Below, one piece after another: positions 37,298 through 46,290 of a DNA stretch of 57,944 nucleotides; positions within the stretch are counted from its first letter, which is position 1; every line of letters starts with the position of its first letter. Location of the stretch: contig JABXIQ010000044.1 in NCBI GenBank assembly GCA_013373015.1, forward strand, positions 1 to 57,944, in the 5' to 3' direction. Below the pieces are notes generated by a model, which was given only the letters and a program-made list of their open reading frames with translations, had not been told where the DNA came from and ran no database searches. The DNA is from Kangiellaceae bacterium (GTDB taxonomy: Bacteria; Pseudomonadota; Gammaproteobacteria; Enterobacterales; Kangiellaceae). Position numbers and translations under genes: made by a program.

Positions 37298-37921
37298 TTA
37301 CAAACCAGTAGTTTTCATAACGCGACGAATGTCGGTTCGTAAGTCTTTACTACGGAGTTTTGCCTCTTCTTCATTGGTCACTGGCTCATATTGCATAAAA
37401 ATATTGCCATGCACATCCATTGCATAGATTTTTCCAGCCTCAAGCTGCGCACCATCACCTTGAGTTGGCTGACCATTACCTTTGGCTAACTGTAACTGCT
37501 CAGGTTTTTCAACTTTATCGACATATTGAATATCGCTTGGAAACACCACTAAACGAGTCAGTTTTTCCGATTCTTTGCCCAAACCAGCATGAGTTTGAGT
37601 TAATAAACGCATATTGATGTCACATTGACTATCGCACTCGTTAGTCTGAGGGAAATAGATCCACCAGTAACGCGTTTCAAAATTTTTGAAATGCAGCTCT
37701 TGTCCTTCACTATCAAACCATTGAAATTGCTCAAATCTTGGATAGGGACTAGGTAAAATAGTACCTTTATTCTTGCTGGCGGCATTAAACCAACCCATAT
37801 GAAAGGCTACATAGGCCAAAATGACGGGGGCCGCAAATAACAATACTAAAGCCGAAACCACTTTACGGTTCTGACTTCTTTGCTTCTGATCTACATTCGG
37901 GTCAACTGCTGGCTGACTCAT
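37298..37921 (-). CDS. Cytochrome oxidase-associated membrane protein of unknown function
   Basis: A 207-aa protein with one N-terminal helix (about residues 20-42) and a periplasmic thioredoxin-like region. The spacing of FVETRYWWIYF-like and CDSQCDINM segments recalls a redox-like fold, but no SCO CxxxC is intact. The same position between SURF1 and COX15 holds a comparable gene in many gammaproteobacteria. A role in oxidase assembly is inferred from that position. It overlaps SURF1 by 20 bases. Confidence 0.8.
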   Translation of the reverse strand: MSQPAVDPNVDQKQRSQNRKVVSALVLLFAAPVILAYVAFHMGWFNAASKNKGTILPSPYPRFEQFQWFDSEGQELHFKNFETRYWWIYFPQTNECDSQCDINMRLLTQTHAGLGKESEKLTRLVVFPSDIQYVDKVEKPEQLQLAKGNGQPTQGDGAQLEAGKIYAMDVHGNIFMQYEPVTNEEEAKLRSKDLRTDIRRVMKTTGL

Positions 37922-38684
37922 GGTCTCTTACTCGCTTCAAATTCAATACAAAAAATAAAATGATCAATACTAAAGCCATACCGAACCACTGAACGGCGTA
38001 GGCGATATGCTTTTCGGGAGGACTTGAAATCCATTGCCACTGCCTTACAAAAGGCGAACCGCTCTCTGCTTGCTGTCTGATCACAAAAGGAGCGCTATGA
38101 TACCCTATTTGCTTGGCTTTTTCTGCAACAGTTTGCAAATCAAACTGTCCAATTAGCCATGAATCATCGACTTTTTTCCACTGAGCATTATTAGCTACGA
38201 CTTGATTGGCCCCTTTAGAAAAATATAAATGTCCTTTAATGTCTTCATCATCAAAATTTGGAATATCCGGCACTTGCTGATAAAAATCTTTACGCGGTAG
38301 CCAGCCACGACTGATCAAAAGGTACGATTCACCAGTAGGTAAGGCTGACTCGAGCTGCCAAACAGCATACACCTCATAACCCAATCGCCCCTCATGTTTT
38401 TGATTATCCACCACAAAATGCACATCAGGCACAGGCTTTCCATGAACGATTACTGGGCTTTGATCTGGCTTTTCTTGCCGCAAAGCTGGTTCCAGCGACA
38501 TTGGTGCTTGCTGACTTTTCTGTTCTAAATTAGCTAAAATCTGACGTTTTTCCTCAGATCGCGCCATTTGCCACAATCCGAGCTTAATCAAAACAGGCAA
38601 AAGCAACAGGAAGCCAAGTGTCGGCACGAGACTTGGCGCGAAAATTTTTTGACCTATTTTGATTTGAAATAAAGGCTTAGCCAT
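37902..38684 (-). CDS. SURF1 family cytochrome oxidase assembly protein
   Basis: An inner-membrane factor assisting heme a insertion into oxidase subunit I. Two membrane helices flank a periplasmic domain: about residues 15-35 (LGFLLLLPVLIKLGLWQ) and near the C-terminus (YAVQWFGMALVLIILFF). Signature strings are GLWQMARSEEK, RGWLPR and YAVQWFG. The ATG at 38684 gives 260 aa; a GTG at 38717 in the same frame has no better ribosome-binding site. Confidence 0.92.
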   Translation of the reverse strand: MAKPLFQIKIGQKIFAPSLVPTLGFLLLLPVLIKLGLWQMARSEEKRQILANLEQKSQQAPMSLEPALRQEKPDQSPVIVHGKPVPDVHFVVDNQKHEGRLGYEVYAVWQLESALPTGESYLLISRGWLPRKDFYQQVPDIPNFDDEDIKGHLYFSKGANQVVANNAQWKKVDDSWLIGQFDLQTVAEKAKQIGYHSAPFVIRQQAESGSPFVRQWQWISSPPEKHIAYAVQWFGMALVLIILFFVLNLKRVRDHESASS

Positions 38685-38838
38685 AAGGATATCTAATGTT
38701 ATATTCTGGTTAACCACACTTTGAGACTAAAGCAGATAATAAAAAAATGCTTTTTCAGCTCAAAGCGAGAGTTTTGCGTATAATAGCGCCAACCACCACA
38801 CCAACACTTTATACATTTATTTAACGCTGGTACTTCTT

Positions 38839-39105
38839 ATGTTGATAAAAATTGTTCTTATTATATTGATGGTTGCCATTTTATTCAGCCTTTTTCGCGG
38901 TTTATTCTTCCTAGGCAAAGGCGGAGAAGAGAATAGTAAGAAATTGGTTAAGTCACTGAGCTGGCGTATTGGCCTTAGTATCTTATTGTTTGTATTGATA
39001 ATATTGCTAAATCACTTTGGCGTGATACAGTTACGTGACAACATATTGCCAATTGAAACACAACAACAAGTACCAGAGGATCAGAGTGAGCCAATCAACA
39101 ACTAA
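38839..39105 (+). CDS. DUF2909 twin-transmembrane protein
   Basis: An 88-aa protein with two helices (about residues 3-26 and 42-65) joined by a loop GGEENSKKLVKSLSWRI. This is the DUF2909 family commonly found between coxC and SURF1. Its function is unknown but the position suggests an oxidase link. It points away from SURF1, and a TATAAT at 38779-38784 may be its -10 box. The DUF3667 start lies within its last 20 bases. Confidence 0.87.
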   Translation: MLIKIVLIILMVAILFSLFRGLFFLGKGGEENSKKLVKSLSWRIGLSILLFVLIILLNHFGVIQLRDNILPIETQQQVPEDQSEPINN

Positions 39106-40207
39106 TCAACAGCTAACGAAGCCTGAAAAATACTGTACAAACTGCGGACAAAAGAACTTTCGTCCGAATCGCAGCTTGAAAGAGTTATTTGTTGAATTTG
39201 TTGAAGATTGGCTTGGTTATGACTCGAAGATTTATAAAACAGCTTTGGCGTTGGTAAAACCTGCTAAACTGACTCTGGATTACTTCGCTAATTCACACCA
39301 TAAAAATCACTACATCACACCCATTCGCCTCTATTTATTGTTATCTGTCATTTACTTTGTTATGACCCAATTTGGCGGCTTTAATGTCAGTGAGATTGAG
39401 TTTGATCAACCACAAACTACCGCTGAACAACAAGAGCAAATTCAGCAAGCCAAACAGGAAATTGAAAAAGCACTCAACCAACCTGGAATTTCTGAGCAAG
39501 AAAAACATCGACTTTCGCAAGCATTACAAGCGGTTTCTGAGACGACTCAAACAAATGTTGCTGATACTGAATCACCGACCAACACAGTTAAAGAGCAACC
39601 AGATGGAGTCAAAATAAGTCTTACTGGCGATAAGAGTTTCGACAGTAACAAAGGCTGTTTGAAAGACCCCAAAGAATATCTTAATCTTTGGCCTCAATGG
39701 CTAGATACTAAAATTGATTCACAAGTCGCTAATTTATGTGACAGCTACGCAAACATTTTCTTCTTACCCGAAGAGCGCCAAAAAGAAGCCAAAATACAAT
39801 TTGGTTTGGGTATTGCTCAAAATGCAATCGAAATTGTGCCGCAAACCATATTCTTCGCATTGCCCTTATTAGCATTACTACTTGGCATTTTCTACCTTGG
39901 CAAGAAACGGTTGTACGTTGAACACCTTGTGTTATTGATGCACAGCCACAGCTTACTTTTTGCTGCCATTTTGCTGTATTTGGGTTGGTATCAATTGGCT
40001 GAGTTAATTCCATTTTTATCGAAAATACCCATGGGGGCGTTACTTGGTATTGTTCTAGTCGTTTACTTGTTCATGTCGCATAAACGTTATTATCAACATG
40101 GTTTTTGGGCAGTTTCGTGGCGTTTCTGTATTTTTGGTTTATTATATTTAGTATTAAACATTCTATTGCTAGTACTGATCTTCTTTATTAGCCTCATGAT
40201 TAGTTAA
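39086..40207 (+). CDS. DUF3667 membrane protein with N-terminal zinc-ribbon motif
   Basis: Begins with a half zinc ribbon YCTNCGQ and has about five membrane helices, one near residue 90 and four between about 245 and 373. A Gln/Glu-rich stretch around 120-165 lies between. This is the DUF3667 pattern; the function is unknown. I chose GTG 39086 because AGAGGA sits 6-7 bases upstream; the longer reading from 39035 lies within the DUF2909 gene. Length is 373 aa. It converges on the zincin gene with a 5-base gap. Confidence 0.82.
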   Translation: MSQSTTNQQLTKPEKYCTNCGQKNFRPNRSLKELFVEFVEDWLGYDSKIYKTALALVKPAKLTLDYFANSHHKNHYITPIRLYLLLSVIYFVMTQFGGFNVSEIEFDQPQTTAEQQEQIQQAKQEIEKALNQPGISEQEKHRLSQALQAVSETTQTNVADTESPTNTVKEQPDGVKISLTGDKSFDSNKGCLKDPKEYLNLWPQWLDTKIDSQVANLCDSYANIFFLPEERQKEAKIQFGLGIAQNAIEIVPQTIFFALPLLALLLGIFYLGKKRLYVEHLVLLMHSHSLLFAAILLYLGWYQLAELIPFLSKIPMGALLGIVLVVYLFMSHKRYYQHGFWAVSWRFCIFGLLYLVLNILLLVLIFFISLMIS

Positions 40208-40212
40208 AGCCA

Positions 40213-41253
40213 CTATTGTGATGCTGGCTTAGTGATACTTTGTCTTAACTGCTGCTTGGTTTGCTCATCGCTAAAGCGTACTCCGCCCCAACGCACATCA
40301 ATTCCCAATTGTGCAAATGCTTTTTTATAGTCAGGAAATTGTTGGCTGTTAATTATCTGTTGGTATAATTCAGAAAATGTCTTGCTATTTGATAGCTGAT
40401 CAAGCTTTTTAATCGTCCTTAATACTGGTACGGTGTTGTGGTTGGGTAAGCAGCATGCTCTATATTGTTTTAACACACTAGCCAGTGATTGTAAGCCATT
40501 TGATTCTTGTCTAAGCCTAACATCGGCCATTAAAAAATATGCCGCTCCAGTCCAATAAATACGCATGGTATTACCGCGTCGGCTTTTTACAGCTTCAAAC
40601 AGTGGCATAGTGCGGCGCTCGGTGTTTTGCTCTCCACGTCTAAAACCTTGATACAGCTTTTGCCATGCCTGACGTTCTGATAACAGCCCGGCATTAGCAC
40701 GCGCAATGTTTTGATAATAGCTGGCGAGTCCTTCTGAAAACCAACTATCGCGACTACCTGCATATGGCAGCAATAAATGGCTTAACTCATGTACCGCAGT
40801 CCAATCATCGCGAATGGTTGGATAATCAAAATTAAGATTTACATGAAGATCAACGCGGCTTTTGGCAGGACGATTTATTTGTCCCCAAGGCACCGGGCCA
40901 CTGCCAGAATTTGCTCGATAAATTCTTACATGGGGTTTTGCTAAGGGAAATTGACCGTAAACCGTTTCTACCGCATCGGTCATTTCGGCGAGCCAGCGCT
41001 CCACAATATGCACTTCTTGTTGTGTAAAATCGCCACTAAAACTAATTTGTAAGTCACCTCCCGAAATCGGAATATAAGAATCGGGAATTGGTTTAGCCAA
41101 AAGTCCGTTGAATAGTAGTAATAGGAACCCCAGCAACAAGAGCCCAACAATTTCTGCCCAAAGTAGCTTCTTGAACAGTCGGCGTCCTGGCTTAGCCAAG
41201 TTTTTTACTTGCTGTTCACTTTTAGGTACTGCATTAGAGCTTTTAACGGTCAT
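40213..41253 (-). CDS. Membrane-anchored zinc metallopeptidase-like protein
   Basis: A 346-aa protein with a cytoplasmic basic start, one membrane helix (about 33-52) and an extracytoplasmic domain. The zinc site HELSH (His155, Glu156, His159) is followed by WFSEGLASYY with candidate third ligand Glu174, a gluzincin arrangement like the M1/M61-related peptidase MA clan. Substrate unknown. It shares its region with KdkA and a glycosyltransferase, and may process envelope proteins; that is inference. Confidence 0.78.
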   Translation of the reverse strand: MTVKSSNAVPKSEQQVKNLAKPGRRLFKKLLWAEIVGLLLLGFLLLLFNGLLAKPIPDSYIPISGGDLQISFSGDFTQQEVHIVERWLAEMTDAVETVYGQFPLAKPHVRIYRANSGSGPVPWGQINRPAKSRVDLHVNLNFDYPTIRDDWTAVHELSHLLLPYAGSRDSWFSEGLASYYQNIARANAGLLSERQAWQKLYQGFRRGEQNTERRTMPLFEAVKSRRGNTMRIYWTGAAYFLMADVRLRQESNGLQSLASVLKQYRACCLPNHNTVPVLRTIKKLDQLSNSKTFSELYQQIINSQQFPDYKKAFAQLGIDVRWGGVRFSDEQTKQQLRQSITKPASQ

Positions 41254-41342
41254 GCTTCTAGCATAGAGGTTTACGCTATAATTACCGTCAATTTTAACTA
41301 TGGCTTTGTTACAAAGTTTGTAATGATAACTTATTCAATAAG

Positions 41343-42068
41343 TTAGATATGTCTATCCTGAATTAGGTAGCCTTGTAATAACAAAGCCCAATCAGATTCT
41401 CGCCAATGGAAGTCTGGATATTTGTTTTTTTCTTTGCGTAATGAACGCAATAAACGCTCAAGATTGCTTTGCAAGCTGATCGCTCCCGGCTCAACAAATT
41501 TGCCTTTATCGAAGTCGATCAACCATAACTTACCTTTCTTGTTGATTAAGATATTATGGATATTTAGGTCTGAATGGTAAACTCCATGGCTGTGGAATTG
41601 ACGAATCATTTGCCCAACGGCTTGCCACTCTTCATTGCTAAGCGCTCTTTGTCGCAATAAATGGAATAAATCTTGAGTGTTTTTGACTAGACGAATAATG
41701 ATGGAAGCTCGATAAACCAGTCCATATCGCTCAATCATAAAAGCTACTGGTTTGGGAACTGGTAACTTCAACTTACGCATCTTGCGTAAAATTTTATGCT
41801 CTTGATAGGCGCGGGTATTTTTTAAACTACTAAATAAATAACGATCTTCCAACCAGTTACCAAGCAATCCACCACGATAATATTTACGCAAAACAAACTC
41901 TTTGCCTTCTTTTGCAAAAAAGTATGTGGTACTGCGGCCTACGGATTGACCAATAATATCTCCCTGCTCCGCCAGCTTTTCATGATCAAACCAACTAGAC
42001 TCAACAATTTTTCGATATTTTTTCGTCGTTACCAAAGTGCGACGATTATCAATCTGTTGAATTTTCAA
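41343..42068 (-). CDS. kdkA: 3-deoxy-D-manno-octulosonic acid kinase (KdkA-like)
   Basis: A membrane-associated kinase that phosphorylates Kdo in the LPS inner core, known from Haemophilus and Vibrio. The family-type start GRSTTYFF leads to the ATP-lysine strand FVLRKYYRGG. The catalytic loop is GVYHSDLNIHNI with Asp167 and Asn172, and the metal-binding Asp185 lies in IDFDKGK. Length 241 aa is standard. It is divergent from the glycosyltransferase gene. Confidence 0.9.
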   Translation of the reverse strand: MKIQQIDNRRTLVTTKKYRKIVESSWFDHEKLAEQGDIIGQSVGRSTTYFFAKEGKEFVLRKYYRGGLLGNWLEDRYLFSSLKNTRAYQEHKILRKMRKLKLPVPKPVAFMIERYGLVYRASIIIRLVKNTQDLFHLLRQRALSNEEWQAVGQMIRQFHSHGVYHSDLNIHNILINKKGKLWLIDFDKGKFVEPGAISLQSNLERLLRSLRKEKNKYPDFHWRESDWALLLQGYLIQDRHI

Positions 42069-42160
42069 AAGAAATTTTTAGACAATCTTATTTGGTTTAT
42101 ACCTTACTATACATTAAAATCCTAACTAACCCTACTTTTGCATCATTAAGAACTACTATT

Positions 42161-43216
42161 TTGAGCAATATTCTCAAACAAGCCCCTCAGTCAATCTGTA
42201 TAATGCGCTTATCAGCTATTGGCGATGTTTGTCATGCAGTTTCGACGGTGCAAGCAATTCAAAAGCAATACCCTAACGCCTCCATTACTTGGGTAATAGG
42301 CAAAATTGAACAAAAGCTATTGCAAGGATTAGCAGGTATTGATTTTGTGGTATTTGATAAAAGTTTAGGCATTAAAGCCTACTCAAAGCTTAAACAAGAC
42401 ATGCGGGGCAAGCACTTTGATGTACTCTTACATATGCAGTTAGCCTTGCGTGCCAATATTGCTGCATTTTTCATCCCTGCCAAGGTTAAAATAGGTTTTT
42501 CAAAAGCGCGTAGCAAAGAGCTGCATAGTTTATTTGTTAATAAACATATTGAACACGAACAAGGCATGCATGTACTTGATGGTTTTCGCGATTTTGCTCG
42601 CGCTATTGGGGTCGAAGATTCTTCCCCACAGTGGAACATCCCAGTAGATGAAACGGTTCGCCACTGGGCGCAAGAAAAACTACCTGCAAAAAAGTATATT
42701 GTTATTTCGCCTGCCGCCAGTAAAGCTGAACGTAACTGGCTTAACGAGCGTTACGCAGCAATAGCAAACTATTGCTCACAAAAAGGATTTGATGTTGTGA
42801 TTACAGGCGGACCTAGTGACTTTGAGCAGCAATTGGCGCTCAACATCATTAAACAGTGTCAACATCCCGTTATTAACTTGGTGGGACAAACCAACTTAAA
42901 ACAGTTGTTGCTAACCTTACAACAAGCGCAATGTGTGATTGCACCAGACTCAGGTCCTGCACATATGGCAGTCACCCAAGGCACACCTGTTATTGGCTTA
43001 TACGCGCACAGTAATCCGCGACGAACTGGGCCTTATCTCTATCAACAATATGTTGTCGATGCTTACAGTGAGCTTGCTTGTAAAGCTTTGCAAAAACCTA
43101 TCCAGCAAATACCTTGGGGCTACCGCTTAAAAGGCGATCATTTAATGGCGACGATCGAGGTTGAACAAGTCATAACGGTGTTAGACCGCATGATTAAAGA
43201 TCTTAATCACATCTAA
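42161..43216 (+). CDS. Family 9 glycosyltransferase (heptosyltransferase-like)
   Basis: A GT-B enzyme of LPS core synthesis, adding heptose or a related sugar. The N-terminal motif IMRLSAIGDVCHA and the donor-site PDSGPAHMAVTQGTPVIGLYA are diagnostic. The closest pattern is RfaF/RfaQ-like, but the acceptor cannot be told. I took the TTG at 42161 as start, because the first beta strand begins about ten residues later and this leaves a 92-bp divergent promoter region; a TTG at 42092 is also in frame. Length is 351 aa. Confidence 0.88.
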   Translation: MSNILKQAPQSICIMRLSAIGDVCHAVSTVQAIQKQYPNASITWVIGKIEQKLLQGLAGIDFVVFDKSLGIKAYSKLKQDMRGKHFDVLLHMQLALRANIAAFFIPAKVKIGFSKARSKELHSLFVNKHIEHEQGMHVLDGFRDFARAIGVEDSSPQWNIPVDETVRHWAQEKLPAKKYIVISPAASKAERNWLNERYAAIANYCSQKGFDVVITGGPSDFEQQLALNIIKQCQHPVINLVGQTNLKQLLLTLQQAQCVIAPDSGPAHMAVTQGTPVIGLYAHSNPRRTGPYLYQQYVVDAYSELACKALQKPIQQIPWGYRLKGDHLMATIEVEQVITVLDRMIKDLNHI

Positions 43217-43332
43217 ATAAAGATGCCGTAAACCATCAAGCTGACCAGTAACAAAGCGATTAACACTTTGCACACATCTAGAAAAATACTTTCGGCATCG
43301 TATTCTTGCTCTTGGTGAATATCAATTTTCAT
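43213..43332 (-). CDS. 39-aa single-pass membrane protein
   Basis: A short ORF beginning MKIDIHQEQEYDAES and ending with the hydrophobic VLIALLLVSLMVYGIFI. A textbook AGGAG lies 6 bases before its ATG. The N-terminal half is acidic and polar, the C-terminal half (about 22-39) is one membrane helix, so it is probably a tail-anchored microprotein. I recognise no family. Its stop overlaps the glycosyltransferase 3' end by 4 bases on the opposite strand. Confidence 0.7.
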   Translation of the reverse strand: MKIDIHQEQEYDAESIFLDVCKVLIALLLVSLMVYGIFI

Positions 43333-43385
43333 CGTGAACTCCTTGTGACTCGGTTGGTATCAATAGCGTGAATGACCTTACTCAA

Positions 43386-43621
43386 TAGAACCTTGTAATT
43401 TAATGTTCTATAGTTATTAAGACACAAAAGAACGCGAAAAGGATGTCAGTAAATGTAAATGACTGTTTCTAACTTTAAGCTTCATAAGCTAACTTGTTGA
43501 ATGTCATCAAAGCATTTCAAGAAATATGTCAAAAGACACAAATTGTGTTGCCTAAAACGGATTCAATAGATTTCTTTACATGTAAAGTGTTCTATTTTTA
43601 GAACAGATTTTAGAACCTTGT
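43386..43621. repeat. Cluster of TAGAAC/GTTCTA inverted and direct repeats
   Basis: This is the non-coding stretch between the 39-aa gene and the Omp85-like gene. TAGAAC at 43386 pairs with GTTCTA at 43405. TGTTCTA (43588-43594) pairs with TAGAACA (43599-43605) around a TTTT loop. TAGAACCTTGT recurs exactly at 43386-43396 and 43611-43621. A separate perfect palindrome CTTTACATGTAAAG is at 43574-43587. On the minus strand the inner hairpin directly follows the Omp85-like stop and may end that transcript. Confidence 0.6.
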
Positions 43622-45187
43622 TTTGATGGTGACTGAAACATCTAAGCCCGACAAATAATCAGAATTTATTGGAGTGGCAAAATCCACATTTACCACATTA
43701 CGTCCACTAGAGCGTGATAAGAAAAATCGTAAACCAATTCCAACACTTGCTAGCAAACCCGTTTCTTGATTTGGATATAAACTCTCCCCAGTTGCTTTAC
43801 CAATATCAACAAAAGCTGCAAAGCCAACATCCGCCAGCTTAAATAAATTCATTCCTGGGTAATAACGCTTTTCAAGATTCACTAAAAAAGCTTTTTCACC
43901 ATGTTGGTATTGCAAAGGATATCCCCTAAGTCCCTGTTCACCACCTATAGAGATAGGCTTATCTATATAAGGGTTATGTGCCCCCCAATATTGCGCTTGT
44001 AAATACCAAATTCTAGTATCTGAGGCATGATAGAAGTGCTCGTAGCCGATATTGTAATAGTGGCTAGTGGGTAGCTCACGATCACCTTGAATACCATTGC
44101 TCGCTATAGAGAAATGGCCAAAGTGTTCATTATTATATTGTTGCATGAGTCTTGAACCAGCAGACCAAAGCCAACTATTTCGATAAGTATCTCCATCAGT
44201 ATTAATTCCCCAACGCAGGTAATGATGCCAGCCAAGCTGTATATCTTCAGTTCGACCAATCAAATAGAGGTTTCTTGTTTTGATGAAACGGTCTTCTTGA
44301 TAACTAACAGCTGCCCAAGGATAAAGTAACTTACGGTCAACAGGAAGAGCAATAGTATTTATTTCATTAAGAAAGGTATCATCGCGTTTCGTCAAACCTG
44401 CGCTATAACGCACCACATCACCATTGACTAAGCCTTTTGAAAAACCGTATGCAACTTCAATATGCTCAACATCATGCTCAAATTCATTAATAATTTCATC
44501 ATTACTATAAATAGTGTCTATTTGCCGTTGCGAATTCAGATCTAAGTCCGCCATCCATCGATCATCTAAAGTGTAAAATGGCTTATTAATCCTAACAGCA
44601 TATTGCTCGCCATCTGAATTATCCGATAGCACCAGTTTGCCACGAATGTGGTTTTCTGTAGTCAGCTGTGAATCAAGGCTTAAAGTGTAGCCCGTTCTTT
44701 CGGCTTCCTTAAAATACTCGATTGTAGCGCCTATGCCACGCCCTAACAGATTGCTATCCCGAATACCGTATCGATACTCAGTTTCTCCCCCTTCACGACT
44801 TACATCAACTGTTGGTAATAAAGTCCAATTCTCCCAAGTATTAACAGTTATCTCTAGCCCGTCAGCACCTTCCAGCCATTCGATTTGAGCATCACGCAAA
44901 AAAGCTTGCTGTCTTAAAATCCGTTCTGCTTCATCTATAGCACGCTGATCAATCAGATCGCTCTCAGCGAAGGGTAACAATCGTTTAATGACATAGGGCT
45001 TGGTACTGATATGCAACTCATTTGCGGTTTGATAGATCCAGCCAGTAGCTTCCTGCTCACTGAAAATAGGATGAATATTAATGGTTATCGAATGAACTTT
45101 AACTTTATCCAAAAGCTCATCCGCAGCAGTCGCATTAACCACCAACAATAATAATATTGAACAGATAAAGAATTTAAATAATCGCAT
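43610..45187 (-). CDS. Omp85/BamA-TamA family outer-membrane protein
   Basis: A 525-aa protein with a signal peptide (about 1-22, ending TAA), one POTRA-like domain (about 28-115) and a C-terminal 16-strand-type beta-barrel ending in Phe. The barrel contains the Omp85 motif GGEQGLRGYPLQYQHGE. It is shorter than BamA or TamA and has a single POTRA-like unit, so it may be a two-partner-like or accessory assembly factor. The TSH of aromatic and alternating residues fits an outer-membrane barrel. Function is not specified by the neighbours. Confidence 0.82.
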   Translation of the reverse strand: MRLFKFFICSILLLLVVNATAADELLDKVKVHSITINIHPIFSEQEATGWIYQTANELHISTKPYVIKRLLPFAESDLIDQRAIDEAERILRQQAFLRDAQIEWLEGADGLEITVNTWENWTLLPTVDVSREGGETEYRYGIRDSNLLGRGIGATIEYFKEAERTGYTLSLDSQLTTENHIRGKLVLSDNSDGEQYAVRINKPFYTLDDRWMADLDLNSQRQIDTIYSNDEIINEFEHDVEHIEVAYGFSKGLVNGDVVRYSAGLTKRDDTFLNEINTIALPVDRKLLYPWAAVSYQEDRFIKTRNLYLIGRTEDIQLGWHHYLRWGINTDGDTYRNSWLWSAGSRLMQQYNNEHFGHFSIASNGIQGDRELPTSHYYNIGYEHFYHASDTRIWYLQAQYWGAHNPYIDKPISIGGEQGLRGYPLQYQHGEKAFLVNLEKRYYPGMNLFKLADVGFAAFVDIGKATGESLYPNQETGLLASVGIGLRFFLSRSSGRNVVNVDFATPINSDYLSGLDVSVTIKTRF

Positions 45188-45297
45188 ACCCTTCTTAACT
45201 TCAATCCATGAGCAGGTTTTTTACTATCATACGATATTCAGTCTGAATGTCATTAGTCTAATTCACAACAAATCACTTCGTTAATAATAGAACAAGC

Positions 45298-45335
45298 CCA
45301 AAAAAGCCGCTAGAGGTTTCCCTGTAGCGGCTTTT
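45298..45335 (-). terminator. Rho-independent terminator of the coxB-coxC operon
   Basis: An 11-bp stem, AAAAGCCGCTA (45302-45312) with TAGCGGCTTTT (45325-45335), followed on the minus strand by a T-run. It lies 23 bases beyond the coxC stop. Confidence 0.92.
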
Positions 45336-45357
45336 GATTTAAGCAATTTATTTTTGA

Positions 45358-46251
45358 TTACAGTAAGTAAACAAAGATAAATAGGAATACCCAAACCACA
45401 TCAACAAAGTGCCAGTACCAAGCACCTGCTTCATAAGCGAAGTGATCTTTTGGTGTAAAGTGGCCTTTCGCTGTACGCAAGGTCAAAATGATCAAAAAGA
45501 TGGTTCCGATCAAGACGTGCATACCGTGGAAGCCAGTCAACATATAGAAAGTTGAACCATAGATACCTGAGCTTAACTTCAAGTTCAAGTCATTGTATGC
45601 ATGTACATACTCATACATTTGCAAACCTAAGAACAACACACCTAACGCAGCTGTAATTGCTGTGAATAAGATCAAGGTTGAGCGATTTTTCTCAATCAAT
45701 GCATGGTGCGCTACCGTTAAGGTAAATGATGAGAATAATAAGATCGCTGTATTGATCGCTGGAAGACCAAGGCCAACAAGCTCCCAAGTCGGGTGCAGCC
45801 CACTCTTTCTAGGGAACTCAGCTGGAGTTTCAGTCAATGGCCATGTAGGTACAAAACCTTCGTAAAGGTAATTATGGGTAGAAAGGTTATTTCCTTCACC
45901 GCCTAACCATGGCATGACTAATGCCCGAACGTAGAATAAAGCACCAAAGAAGGCAAAGAAGAACATAACTTCTGAAGTAATGAACCACATCATGCCTTGA
46001 CGGAAAGAACGACTCATTTGCGCACTGTATAAACCGTCCATTGATTCTTTAATGGTTGATCTCCACCAAGTCGATAGCATATAGATTAAAGTAGCTATAC
46101 CAAGATACAAAACCCAACCTAAGCTGCCGCCTTGTACCATATGACCAGCACCGAAAGCGGTTAGCAATAAGCCCACTGAACCGATAAACGGCAGCTTACT
46201 TTCTGCTGGTACATAATACTTTTCGTATTCTGTATTTGTTTGTTCACTCAT
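45358..46251 (-). CDS. coxC: Cytochrome c oxidase subunit III
   Basis: The third core membrane subunit of the aa3/caa3 oxidase. Seven helices are visible; signatures are FTLTVAHHALIEKNR, the ILFSSFTLTVAHH helix and GFHGMHVLIGT with YWHFVDVVWVFLF at the end. Length 297 aa is usual. It follows ctaG by 39 bases and is the last gene of the structural operon. Confidence 0.97.
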   Translation of the reverse strand: MSEQTNTEYEKYYVPAESKLPFIGSVGLLLTAFGAGHMVQGGSLGWVLYLGIATLIYMLSTWWRSTIKESMDGLYSAQMSRSFRQGMMWFITSEVMFFFAFFGALFYVRALVMPWLGGEGNNLSTHNYLYEGFVPTWPLTETPAEFPRKSGLHPTWELVGLGLPAINTAILLFSSFTLTVAHHALIEKNRSTLILFTAITAALGVLFLGLQMYEYVHAYNDLNLKLSSGIYGSTFYMLTGFHGMHVLIGTIFLIILTLRTAKGHFTPKDHFAYEAGAWYWHFVDVVWVFLFIFVYLL

Positions 46252-46290
46252 TATCTGTCTCCGTTAAAGACGCTTACTGCTAGCCAATCG

